Shown here in pieces: positions 1 to 8,561 of a stretch of DNA of 64,000 nucleotides (its first letter is position 1; each line of letters begins with the position of its first letter). This DNA is from Leyella lascolaii (GTDB lineage Bacteria; Bacteroidota; Bacteroidia; Bacteroidales; Bacteroidaceae). The stretch covers positions 398,810 through 462,809 of the forward strand of contig NZ_LT556049.1 of assembly GCF_900079775.1 (NCBI RefSeq), in the 5' to 3' direction. A program made the position numbers and the translations under genes. The notes below the pieces were generated by a model. That model was given only the letters and a program-made list of their open reading frames with translations, was not told where the DNA came from and made no database searches.

Positions 1-512
1 GGGGAAGATGATGGCAGCGGTAATATTGATTTATGATTCCACACATCATTGACACATGCGTAAGATTTTTCATCACATCCGCATAAGAATTGTGGAGAAT
101 GCACGCATACCTGTGTAGAGACGCGAAAAAGTTCGTCTCACGGACAATCATGCTGATATAAGGCACTACAAATGCCATATGTCAGCATTTTTTATGCGTA
201 ATTCGGCTCTCCACATCCCACATTCCAATTTTCCAAACCGCAATCAATCCAAGTAGAGACGCAAAATCTTGCGTCTCACAAGCAATCATTCCGCACACTT
301 ACGCGCTACAATATATCACATATAAGCATGCTTTTACCCCTCGGGAGACGCAAAATCTTGCGTCTCTACAAGGCTGACGCCATCACAATAAAAGGTGATA
401 TGGAGCCGGATGATGCGCCATAACATAACTTTTATGCGTGTCTGTTGTCCGGAAGACGCAATATTTTGCGTCTCTACAGGCTGTGCCGACAGGACGTCAG
501 GAAGGCATCCTC
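1..512. repeat. Intergenic region with GAGACGC palindromes
   Basis: No gene is supported here. The stretch holds four palindromic repeats with arms GAGACGCAA and TTGCGTCTC: a degenerate copy at about 115-141 and clear copies at 253-279, 345-369 and 453-476. The last lies 37 bases from the stop codon of nadA. Short open frames here translate the palindrome into recurring peptides such as VETQNLAS, on both strands, and are not genes. Confidence 0.85.
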
Positions 513-1514
513 TCAGCTCAGCTCCAGCATGCGCTCTATCGGCTTGACGGCATCGCGGGCGACGGCTTCGTCCACACTCACCTCGGGCCACTCATATCTG
601 AGCGTGTTGTATATCTTGCGCAGGGTGTTCATCTTCATATATTCGCACTCGTTGCACATACATCCCACGGTGCCCTCGCCTACCTCCGGCGGAACGGGAT
701 AGAACGTCTTGTCGGGACACTGACGCTGAAGCTCGTGAAGTATTCCGCTCTCCGTAGCAACGATATACTCCTTCCCGTCGTGCTCCATGGCATACTTCAG
801 CATCACAGCCGTCGATCCTTTCACGTCGGCAACGGCGAGCACAGGACCCTTGCACTCCAGATGTGCCATCACGACGGCACCGGGATGCTCCTTCTTCAGT
901 TGCGTTATAGCCTCCACGGAGAACTTCTCGTGAACGTGGCATCCGCCGTTCCACAGCAGCATGTCGCGTACGGTCACCGAGTTGATGTACGACCCGAGGT
1001 TATGGTCCGGACCGAATATTATCTTCTCATCCTTTGGGAAAGAGTCTATCACCTTCTTCGCGTTGCCGCTCGTAACTACCACATCGGTGAGTGCCTTCAC
1101 CGCGGCTGTGGTGTTGACATAGCTCACCACCTTGTAGCCGGGGTGCTCCTCCTTGAACCTCTTCAGGTCCTCCGCGCGGCAGGAGTCGGCAAGCGAGCAT
1201 CCGGCATTGAGGTCGGGCGCGAGCACCTTCTTCTCCGGACTGAGCAGCTTGCATGTCTCCGCCATGAAATGCACGCCGCACATCACGATGATGTCGGCGT
1301 CTGTCGCGGCAGCCTTACGTGCCAGCGCGAGCGAGTCGCCTATGAAGTCGGCGCACTCCTGCACCTCTCCGGGAGTGTAATAGTGTGCGAGCAGCACGGC
1401 GTTCTTCTCCGCGCACATCCTTCTTATCTCTTTTCTGAGGTCGGTGCCTTCCTCCACCGTCTCATCGGCATAACCTTTCTCAATCCATTCCTTTTTCACC
1501 ATTTCTCTCTCCAT
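513..1514 (-). CDS. nadA: Quinolinate synthase NadA
   Basis: This enzyme condenses iminoaspartate with dihydroxyacetone phosphate to quinolinate, the first committed intermediate of de novo NAD synthesis, in the cytoplasm. The 333-residue protein is full length for the family. The three-fold repeated NadA architecture is visible: AHYYTPGEVQ near residue 43, MCGVHFMAE with Cys79, GGCHVHE with Cys192, and the C-terminal CMCNEC (Cys285-290). Cys79, Cys192 and one of the last group are expected to hold the 4Fe-4S cluster. The start METs (MEREMVKK) are close together; the first is used here. No nadB or nadC lies next to it in the window, so it appears to be a single-gene unit. The long overlapping frame on the plus strand is a shadow. 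Confidence 0.96.
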   Translation of the reverse strand: MEREMVKKEWIEKGYADETVEEGTDLRKEIRRMCAEKNAVLLAHYYTPGEVQECADFIGDSLALARKAAATDADIIVMCGVHFMAETCKLLSPEKKVLAPDLNAGCSLADSCRAEDLKRFKEEHPGYKVVSYVNTTAAVKALTDVVVTSGNAKKVIDSFPKDEKIIFGPDHNLGSYINSVTVRDMLLWNGGCHVHEKFSVEAITQLKKEHPGAVVMAHLECKGPVLAVADVKGSTAVMLKYAMEHDGKEYIVATESGILHELQRQCPDKTFYPVPPEVGEGTVGCMCNECEYMKMNTLRKIYNTLRYEWPEVSVDEAVARDAVKPIERMLELS

Positions 1515-1648
1515 ATATATGTTTTTTTATATGACGTGATACATGAAACGCACGCCTTACGTTGTTCTTATCCTTATGTATTCCCGTTCTTCCGGGCTTT
1601 TCCGTTCTGTTTCCCATCCCGTCAGGCTTCGTCAGCACAGTCGGCATG

Positions 1649-1815
1649 CCTTCTCTCTCCTTCCCACCTTCTCATCCTCTCACCCTTCTCACCTTCTCAT
1701 TCTCTCACCATCCTCACCTTCTCATCCTCTCCCCTTCTCACCCTCAAATCCTCTCACTTTCTCCACAATCATATATCATTATTATATTTATTTCTTTTTA
1801 AAAATAAAATAATAT
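1649..1815 (+). repeat. G-free polypyrimidine tract running into A/T-rich DNA
   Basis: The plus strand has 167 consecutive bases without a guanine. Positions 1649-1766 are nearly all C and T with imperfect repeats of a CTTCTCAYCCTCTCAC type; 1767-1815 is A/T. Such tracts can form triplex (H-DNA) structures and melt easily. It lies just upstream of nadA on the opposite side from its coding region. Confidence 0.85.
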
Positions 1816-1952
1816 GATTATGATGATATGCTGTTTATATGTTCAAAACTTTACGGCTTTTTTCTTGCATATTCTGATGTCAACATCAGGAGAAAGTGTT
1901 ATGAACGACGGTCTTTAATAAGTAAGGTCTGAATAACAGTAATATATGCAGT

Positions 1953-2275
1953 TTATCCACAAACTTTGTTGCACTGTGCAAAGTTAATAAGTTTATAAAA
2001 TTTACGCTTTAAGAATTATGGAAAACTTATGGAAAAAAATTTAATAACCCCGTGTATATCCACAATAAAAAACATATGGCTCCGCGCCTGTGGATATCCC
2101 CCGGGTTATGATTTATTTGCCAACAGTGTTATCAACGCTTTTCCACATGGTTTTCCACAGTTTTTAAGCCTTAAACGGATGTTATTCTTAATTATACTTT
2201 TTAGTGTATGTGAAAGCCGGTTTTATTCCTATTTTATATAAGATAGATTAGGACTGCATGAAAAAGTGTGGATAA
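1953..2275. other. Cluster of DnaA-box-like 9-mers (possible replication-initiator binding region)
   Basis: Perfect TTATCCACA occurs at 1953-1961 on the plus strand and at 2267-2275 on the minus strand. TTTTCCACA, which also fits TTWTNCACA, occurs at 2139-2147 and 2151-2159. One-mismatch forms occur at 2056-2064 (plus) and 2089-2097 (minus). Six sites in 323 bases is far above chance. It could be oriC, a DnaA titration site or a DnaA-regulated promoter. Against oriC, the genes on both sides are on the same strand. Confidence 0.5.
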
Positions 2276-2416
2276 TGCGGGGCGATAAGGCAATAATTGT
2301 ATAATAATATAATGGAAAAGGCAATGGGAAAACATTGCGTGCATGGAATGGGCATGTTACGTTTTCCTGTTGCCTTTATTGTATGTGCCTGTATGGGCAG
2401 TGTTTTCCGGACAGCT

Positions 2417-2764
2417 CTATTCTTTATCCTTCTTTTGTGAAGGGTCTTTTTTTCCTGTATTCGTTTTGTCCAACGGTGTGACGGTATATCCCAGCTGGCG
2501 GATAGCATCTTTCAGTTTGTCGGCTGATGTCTTGTCCTTGCGGTATTTGATGGTGACCGTCTTCTGCGGAAGATTCACGTCGAGATCGGTCACACCCTTC
2601 TCGAACGACATCTTGTTCTCGATGCGTTTCTGGCAGTTCTCACAAGTCATGGACACAAGGAAAGTCACTTCCGACTTCTTGTCTCCTTTCAAGTCCTTTG
2701 CGTTTACTGTGTATGACAGTCCGAAGAAAAGCATGGCTGTCATGATGATTGTTCTTGTTTTCAT
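2417..2764 (-). CDS. Secreted heavy-metal-associated (HMA) domain protein
   Basis: A 115-residue protein with a signal peptide (residues 1-22) and one HMA domain (about 31-95). The metal-binding loop is MTCENCQKRI, giving the CxxC pair expected to bind Cu(I) or another soft metal. The tail is lysine-rich. It starts 24 bases after the stop of the TonB receptor gene at 2789-5005, so the two form an operon. The likely role is a periplasmic metal chaperone or mercuric-transport-like carrier working with that receptor. The metal itself cannot be read from the sequence. Confidence 0.85.
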   Translation of the reverse strand: MKTRTIIMTAMLFFGLSYTVNAKDLKGDKKSEVTFLVSMTCENCQKRIENKMSFEKGVTDLDVNLPQKTVTIKYRKDKTSADKLKDAIRQLGYTVTPLDKTNTGKKDPSQKKDKE

Positions 2765-2788
2765 TGTCTTCTGTTTTTTAAAGTTATA

Positions 2789-5005
2789 TTACATCTTGGG
2801 TATATTGAAGCGGATGCCCGCATACAGTTTGTATCCCATGGTGGGTCCCCATACCATTGTGGCGTCGAAGTCACGGCTGTACGGGTCTGCCGCCGACACC
2901 ACAGGGTTCTTCTGCCTGATGTTAGTGAGGTTTTCGCCGCCCGCGTAGATGCTCCACCGGCGGAAGCGGCGTGTTATCTGTGCGCTCAGTTGGGTGTATG
3001 ATGGGAACGTCCTGTGCCACAGCGGACGTTCCGGATCGGGCGTTGGCATGCGTCCGCCTCCGTTGAACTGCGCTGTGACATCAAACTGCCATTTCTTCAG
3101 CGGAGTCTCATACGAGGCTGTCAGCAAAGCCTTGTAACGGCTGGTGAGCGGCTTGCGCATTGTCTTTCCGTCGTAGGTGCACTTCACGTCCATCCATCTG
3201 TAGGCTCCCATAAGGGTGAATCCGCGGAACAGCGGAAAGGTGGCGTCTATCTGGAACACGCTTGAGGTGGACCTGCCTTTGAGATTATAGAAGTATATGG
3301 CGTGCGCGTCCTTGTCCATATCTGTCACCACCTGATTGATGAAGTCGGTGTAATACCATTCCGCGTTCATTGTAATCTCCTCATTCCTCACCGGTATGTG
3401 GAACGACGCGCTCACTCCATAGTTCCATGCCTCTTCCTGATTGAGATTGTCGGAAACATGCCACGTGCGGCTGCTTGCCAACAGATAGTTGTTCTCCGGA
3501 AATATGAATGTGCTGCGGTAGCCCTTTCCAGCCGAGGCGCGTAGGTCGAGCCATGAGAAAGGTGTGTACTTCACATGCATGCGCGGGGTGACGAACCAGT
3601 GGTAGATGGAGCTGTAGTCGGCACGCAGTCCTGCCATGATAGTGAGGTTGTCGGCAGGCGTCCATGTGTATTCGGCGTACGCTCCCGACACGTTCTCGCT
3701 TATGTCGCGCAGGTCAGGACGGTAGAGGTTGATGACGTTGCCGCGCTGTTCGAAGTTGTCCCAGTTGTAGTTCAGTCCTGCGGCGAGCTTGTGTCTCTTT
3801 CCGAAGGCGGTCTCATAGAGCAGCGAGGCGTAGACGTTCGACTCATACACATCATACGTCTTGTCCGCGTAGTCAGACTGCTGGTCATGATAAGAGCCCG
3901 AGACTATCAGCGCGATACTCTCGTTGCGGTCCTGGTTCAGGATAAAACCGTTCTTTGAGAACAGCTCCACGCGGTTTGCGTCGTTGTGGATGGTGTATGG
4001 AGAGAAAGCAGCGTCGGAGCGAAGGGTGTGTGATGTCTGTCCGCTCGTGCGGCGGTCGGTGAGCACCTTTACGCCCCATTGCGACACGAAGCGCGGTGTC
4101 TGGTAGTGCCAGCGGTTCATCATGCTGAACGACTGCATCTGCGGCATGTCGAGGAAAGTATCCTTGTTCTTGTCGTGCGACTGCTCCTCATTGTAGTAGT
4201 TGAGGAATAGAGCTGTGGAGAGGCGGTCGTTGAGTTCCAGAGCCCCCACGGCGTTCCCCTCGTAGCGTCCTGCGCTTCCGGCGAAAAGATTAATAAACAG
4301 CGGGTCGGCTATTTTGGGTTTCTTATATTCCACGTCAATCTGTCCGGTGACCGACTCGAAGCCGTTCTTCACCGACGCCGCGCCCTTCGACACCTGTATG
4401 CTCTGCATCCACGGTCCCGGGATGTAGTCGAGTCCGTAGGTGGAAGCCGCTCCGCGCAGGTTTGGAAAATTCTCGGTGAGCATCTGCACGTATGTTCCGG
4501 CAAGTCCGAGCAGCTGTATCTGTTTCGCTCCCGTCACGGCGTCGCTGTAAGCCACGTCCACCGAGGGGTTTGTCTCAAAACTCTCCGAGAGGTTGCAGCA
4601 TGCTGCGCGCGTGAGTCCCTGCGCCGTAATGCTTTCGGTGTTGAGTAGGTTGCCCCTGTTCTTCAGCATCCCTATGCCCCCTGCCGTCACCACAACCTCC
4701 TTCAGTTCCGTATTCGGGCTCATCACCAGAATCTGCACGTCGTCGGGCCGTTCCATCGTATGGTCGAGCAGAGCGAACCCCACATATCCTGCCTTCAGCA
4801 TCCTTGCCTCCTCCGGAACGGATATCTCGAAATATCCGTTCTCGTCTGTTATGGCTGTGTTTTTCTTGTTCTCATCATATACATATGCGCCTGTCAGCGG
4901 CGTTCCTTCCTTGTCAAGCACATATCCTTTTATCTTTCTGTCAGAAGCCCAAAGGTCTGTGCATCCTATCATAAATATCATTAAACATACCAAAAACTTG
5001 TTCAT
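2789..5005 (-). CDS. TonB-dependent receptor with N-terminal carboxypeptidase-regulatory-like domain
   Basis: Outer-membrane receptor of 738 residues. Order of parts: signal peptide (1-20), a carboxypeptidase-regulatory-like beta-sandwich (about 24-95), plug domain (about 105-220, with SFETNPSVDV and QIQLLGLAG), then a 22-strand type barrel ending in an aromatic-rich C-terminus (YAGIRFNIPKM). It lacks SusC length and has no SusD partner. The next gene in the operon encodes an HMA metal-binding protein, so a metal or metal-chelate is a plausible cargo. This is inferred from context only. A TAACTTTG -7 box lies 28 bases upstream of the ATG. Confidence 0.9.
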   Translation of the reverse strand: MNKFLVCLMIFMIGCTDLWASDRKIKGYVLDKEGTPLTGAYVYDENKKNTAITDENGYFEISVPEEARMLKAGYVGFALLDHTMERPDDVQILVMSPNTELKEVVVTAGGIGMLKNRGNLLNTESITAQGLTRAACCNLSESFETNPSVDVAYSDAVTGAKQIQLLGLAGTYVQMLTENFPNLRGAASTYGLDYIPGPWMQSIQVSKGAASVKNGFESVTGQIDVEYKKPKIADPLFINLFAGSAGRYEGNAVGALELNDRLSTALFLNYYNEEQSHDKNKDTFLDMPQMQSFSMMNRWHYQTPRFVSQWGVKVLTDRRTSGQTSHTLRSDAAFSPYTIHNDANRVELFSKNGFILNQDRNESIALIVSGSYHDQQSDYADKTYDVYESNVYASLLYETAFGKRHKLAAGLNYNWDNFEQRGNVINLYRPDLRDISENVSGAYAEYTWTPADNLTIMAGLRADYSSIYHWFVTPRMHVKYTPFSWLDLRASAGKGYRSTFIFPENNYLLASSRTWHVSDNLNQEEAWNYGVSASFHIPVRNEEITMNAEWYYTDFINQVVTDMDKDAHAIYFYNLKGRSTSSVFQIDATFPLFRGFTLMGAYRWMDVKCTYDGKTMRKPLTSRYKALLTASYETPLKKWQFDVTAQFNGGGRMPTPDPERPLWHRTFPSYTQLSAQITRRFRRWSIYAGGENLTNIRQKNPVVSAADPYSRDFDATMVWGPTMGYKLYAGIRFNIPKM

Positions 5006-5032
5006 AACATTATTATCCTTTTGTTCCGGTTA

Positions 5033-5040
5033 CAAAGTTA
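5033..5040 (-). promoter_or_regulatory. -7 promoter box of the TonB receptor/HMA operon
   Basis: TAACTTTG on the minus strand fits the Bacteroidota TAnnTTTG box. It would place the transcript start about 20 bases before the ATG at 5005. Confidence 0.6.
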
Positions 5041-5230
5041 AGCGGCATGCGGCGTCCGGATGTTATATAATTATGGATAATGTTTATATCCAGCCACATG
5101 GCTTGTGTGTGTTTCAGATTGACGGTAAGAAGAAAGTGTTCTGTTTGGGAGATAAATTTAAAAGTGAGGAGAAATTGTGTGTTACATCAGCACGGATGTT
5201 GTCATAATGTTATAATACGCCGGTAATAAA

Positions 5231-5588
5231 GTAGAGACGCAAAATTTTGCGTCTCACGAGCAACGATTGCGATATCGGCAGTGACGGTTTATTATTTCAA
5301 TTATTTGCGCTGTTTGCTTGTGAGACGCAAGATTTTGCGTCTCTACTTTAGTGGCAGCGAATAATAAACAGCGTGTTCCCACCAATAATTATGAAGACGC
5401 GAGCCCTGTAGAGACGCAAGATTTTGCGTCTCACAAGCAAATAATGCAATTTTCATAAGTAATTATATGTATTATAAACAGCGCGATCCTTGCGTCTCAC
5501 AAGCAATAAATGCAATTTTCATAAGTAATTATATGCACGATTAACAGCGCAATTCTTGCTTGTGAGACGCAAGATTTTGCGTCTCTAC
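5231..5588. repeat. Array of GAGACGC palindromes between genes
   Basis: The 660-base gap between the TonB receptor and the next gene is mostly repeat. Full palindromes start at 5231, 5320, 5408 and 5562, with a half copy near 5489-5499. The first three steps are 89 and 88 bases. Copies alternate in orientation (GTAGAGACGC...TCAC versus GTGAGACGC...TCTAC). Spacers share the motif CAAGCAA...GCGCAAT. I see no gene between 5041 and 5669. Confidence 0.85.
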
Positions 5589-5669
5589 TTTATTACCGGC
5601 GAATAATAAAGATGGTGTTTACCGTCATTTTACTGACAGGTTGTGGATTATTCTGTCGGTGTAATATCG

Positions 5670-6260
5670 TCAGAAAGTGACACCTATTCCGAATGACAGC
5701 GAGTGTCTGGTGCTGTTCTCCTTGCTGTATGTTGTCTCCCCCTTATCCACATTATATATATATGTGGGGATGTCGTTGAAACGCTTCAGATTGTATGCTA
5801 TCTGGAAATTCAAGCCGAAATGCTTGGCAAACATATGTGTATATCCTATTCCCAGGCTGCCTGTGAGTCCTTTTGTAAACTCACCTGACTTTATGGAATA
5901 TCCCATATCGGCAAAGACATATGCGTCGGGAACTTTCTCGAGTGCCTTGTATCTCACCGTCGCGAACACGGGCATCGTGTTGTAGTCGGGCTCGGTATAT
6001 CTGTCAAGTCCTATTCCTATTCCCGCCGACCAGAGGCGCGACACGTCGTAGCGCGTGCTCAGACGGAGGGAGTGTCCGCCCATATGATATTCGTTACGTT
6101 TAAGCGTTATGCCATTGAATGACTCAGACAGTCCGAGATTATAGTGATAATCAAGGTCTATATGAAACCTGCTTTGTCCGCGCACAATGGTAACGCAACC
6201 CGACACCAGAAGGAAAATCAGAAGATGTTTCCAGGAGAATGATTTAAATGAATGATTCAT
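5670..6260 (-). CDS. Small outer-membrane beta-barrel protein, unknown function
   Basis: A 196-residue protein with a signal peptide ending near residue 29 (LLVSGCVTIVRGQ). The rest shows alternating hydrophobic/polar strands, such as FHIDLDYHYNLGLS and HSLRLSTRYDVS. It closes with SFGIGVTF, a C-terminal phenylalanine typical of outer-membrane barrels. The size suggests an 8-stranded barrel. The neighbour upstream (start 7146) has the same character and strand and lies 67 bases away, so they may be co-transcribed. I do not recognise a named family. Confidence 0.75.
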   Translation of the reverse strand: MNHSFKSFSWKHLLIFLLVSGCVTIVRGQSRFHIDLDYHYNLGLSESFNGITLKRNEYHMGGHSLRLSTRYDVSRLWSAGIGIGLDRYTEPDYNTMPVFATVRYKALEKVPDAYVFADMGYSIKSGEFTKGLTGSLGIGYTHMFAKHFGLNFQIAYNLKRFNDIPTYIYNVDKGETTYSKENSTRHSLSFGIGVTF

Positions 6261-6327
6261 AATAATGTTTTTTTTTGTTTATAATATTTGTAGAAGTATA
6301 AAACAGCGTACCTTCATATGGATATTC

Positions 6328-7146
6328 TCAGATATGTGCCCTCACTCCCACACATATGTTAAGAGCGGATATGGCAGTTACCATGTTGAAATAACCCATT
6401 TCATCATGTATTCTAATATTACCCTTCGTCAATCCGATAGACGCGCTGATGCCTATGATTCTCGACAATACATATTCGGCTCCGAAATGCAGGTTGTATC
6501 CGAAACCGTCGTCTGATGACTCTGTCTCATACGTCGGATAGTTGTATGTGAACAATCCTAAACCCATTTTCCCGTCGATAATCCATCGCCTGACGTATGT
6601 TTTTAAGACTATCTGCGGAGCCAGATAAAATATTTCCGACTTTTCTCTGTAACCGTTGTGCTCGTACGTGGACCTGAACCCGTTGTACATCATTCCTGCC
6701 CCGATGCCAAATTTCGACGTCCAGTCATAGCCGAACTGCCAGAACAAGCCGTTTCTTGGATTGCCCTTCACGCCTTCTGCCATGTGTAGCTTGCTCATGA
6801 TGCGTCCGTATCCTATGTAAGCATAAAATGTGTTGCTGTTCGTATAAGATATTCTGTGTCTGTGTTTAGGCATATCCCTGATTATTTCAGAGACCTGCGT
6901 ATGAGGCGACATCAGCCGCCCCGCATCTGTACGCCATCTTTTCATGTCTGCGGATGGCGCGTCAGCAGTATGCGAGGTGTCAGCCATGGCGTCATCCGGC
7001 GTCATCACGCATGCTTCCGTGTTGCCGGTGTAGCGGCACGTCTCGGGCAGTGAGACTGTCTGTGCCGTCGCTTCTGCCCCGGAAAAAACGGTGAAAAACG
7101 GAAACAGCAGTATGTATGCATGTCTCCTGATGCTTGTTTTAAACAT
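6328..7146 (-). CDS. Outer-membrane beta-barrel protein, unknown function
   Basis: A secreted protein of 272 residues from the ATG at 7146. The frame stays open to 7257, but the 7146 start begins a proper signal peptide (MFKTSIRRHAYILLFPFF...ATAQ). A TATATTTG promoter box at 7237-7244 lies between the two candidate starts, so the longer form would start upstream of the transcript. Residues about 110-272 contain strand-like segments (FYAYIGYGRIMS, FGIGAGMMYNGF, YNLHFGAEYVLS). They end in NICVGVRAHI, consistent with a barrel. Residues 30-90 look like a flexible linker. No known family recognised. Confidence 0.75.
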   Translation of the reverse strand: MFKTSIRRHAYILLFPFFTVFSGAEATAQTVSLPETCRYTGNTEACVMTPDDAMADTSHTADAPSADMKRWRTDAGRLMSPHTQVSEIIRDMPKHRHRISYTNSNTFYAYIGYGRIMSKLHMAEGVKGNPRNGLFWQFGYDWTSKFGIGAGMMYNGFRSTYEHNGYREKSEIFYLAPQIVLKTYVRRWIIDGKMGLGLFTYNYPTYETESSDDGFGYNLHFGAEYVLSRIIGISASIGLTKGNIRIHDEMGYFNMVTAISALNICVGVRAHI

Positions 7147-8470
7147 ATCGATACAGCTTGTGTGTTTTTGCGTTATGCTGTAAGTAATTTTATCGCAGTA
7201 TTTTTCTTTGTGTGTCTTTATTATGTTTGTCCGGTGCAAATATATTAATATTTTCAATATAAGAAATTTTTTTGATGGATAAAATACGGTAAAATCCGGT
7301 TCGGATGATGATTCCTTCAGTGTGAGATATTCTTATAACTATAACCGTATATTTTACAGGAAAAACAGGCGAACGGCTGATATGGCGCGTCGCCATAATC
7401 CGTACGGGATTCGTGCCTCATGCATGCTGTAGGACATACGACATTCCGTAGAGTGGACATGATACCTTACATGAATGTGAAAAGGATGATTGCGGGGAGG
7501 CGGAAAGGAATGTACGAATATGCGCGATATGATGTAAGAAAGAAGAAAAACAGCACAACGTCAAGTCGCTGAGAATCGTCTCTGGCTGACCGTACTGCCT
7601 TAATGGCTGAAATAAGCCCGTATTTTGAAGGTTAGCGAAATGCGTTGTATATCAGTGTGTTGCGCCATAATGTGTCATAATGATGGTATTGTTGCGCTGC
7701 GGAAAAGCCTCTTCCGTGGCGTGAAAAAGGCTCTTTGGGTGTGCCGTAAAGCCTCAATGAGGTCACAGGAAAGGCTCTCGCGGCGGGCGGATATGGTGTG
7801 CGCGTCTGCGTAGAGAGTATCAGTCGCTCTTAAAAAGAACAATATTCACGATATAAAGAAGAAAGACACGAGTTTTTATGCGGTTCCCTTGCATATACTG
7901 AACGTATGCCGGTTGCCTTAAAGAGACGTGAACGTGTCGTCTCACCGCTGTTTTACGGAAATGAAATGTAAAGATTTTTTACTTCGCGTCATGCCTGCAC
8001 GTGATGTGCGTTTCATAAGAGAAAGGTTGCCGACAGCTTCCGTCGCGTCACTTGATACGCCATCCGTATTATACGCATGCCACTAAAGTAGAGACGCAAA
8101 ATATTGCGTCTCACAAGGGATAAATGCAAATTTCGTGAGTAATTATAAGCAGTATAAATAGCGCAATCGTTGCTCGTGAGACGCAAGATTTTGCGTCTCT
8201 ACAGGGCTCTCGCCATCATAATTATTGATAAGAATACGCTGTTTATTATTCGTTACCACTAAAGTAGAGACGCAAGATTTTGCGTCTCACAAGCAAACGG
8301 TGCAAATATAGAAGTAATAAACCGTCACTGCCAATATCGCAATCGTTGCTCGTGAGACGCAAGATTTTGCGTCTCTACAGGGCTCGCGCCGTCATGATTA
8401 TTGATGAAATATGCCATGATATCATATGCGACAGGTAAATTATGATTGCTGATAAATGCGCATACATGAG
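7147..8470. repeat. Gene-free region carrying a 22-bp-unit array and GAGACGC palindromes
   Basis: More than 1.3 kb without a supported gene. It holds four clear units of a degenerate 22-bp repeat at about 7698-7785, preceded by a motif near 7560-7580 (TCAAGTCGCTGAGAAT) and followed at 7968-7982 by GTAAAGATTTTTTAC. The same order is seen at 31.6-32.0 and 45.9-46.2 kb. Four GAGACGC palindromes then start at 8088, 8176, 8264 and 8352, exactly 88 bases apart and alternating in orientation. Confidence 0.8.
7237..7244 (-). promoter_or_regulatory. -7 promoter box of the 272-residue barrel gene
   Basis: TATATTTG on the minus strand, 91 bases upstream of the ATG at 7146. It decides between the two possible starts of that gene. 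Confidence 0.55.
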
Positions 8471-8517
8471 AAAAAGGAATGTTACGGGCAAAGCGTCCCG
8501 CCACATTCCTTTTTTTA
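8471..8517. terminator. Bidirectional hairpin terminator
   Basis: AAAAAGGAATGT at 8471-8482 pairs with ACATTCCTTTTT at 8503-8514, followed by more T on the plus strand and by a T run on the minus strand. It lies 45 bases after the stop of the esterase gene on the minus strand, so it should end that transcript. Confidence 0.7.
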
Positions 8518-8561
8518 TTTTTATATTGCCGCACGGTGAAAGTCCACCTTTGTGCGTAAGG

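Larger units (their letters stand above)
1515..2416. other. Gene-free region with G-free tract and DnaA-box cluster
   Basis: About 900 bases without a supported gene. The plus strand has no G at all from 1649 to 1815. The first part of that stretch is built from CTCACCTTCTCAT-like pyrimidine repeats and the last 45 bases are almost pure A/T. Downstream lie several 9-mers matching DnaA boxes (listed separately). Short frames in it (for example around 2029-2241 and 2343-2500) have no recognisable protein character. Confidence 0.7.

Noticed and set aside
438..1817. 459-codon frame on the plus strand over nadA
   Set aside because: It is antisense to a well-conserved gene, its composition is that of a shadow, and its end is a low-complexity translation of the pyrimidine tract.
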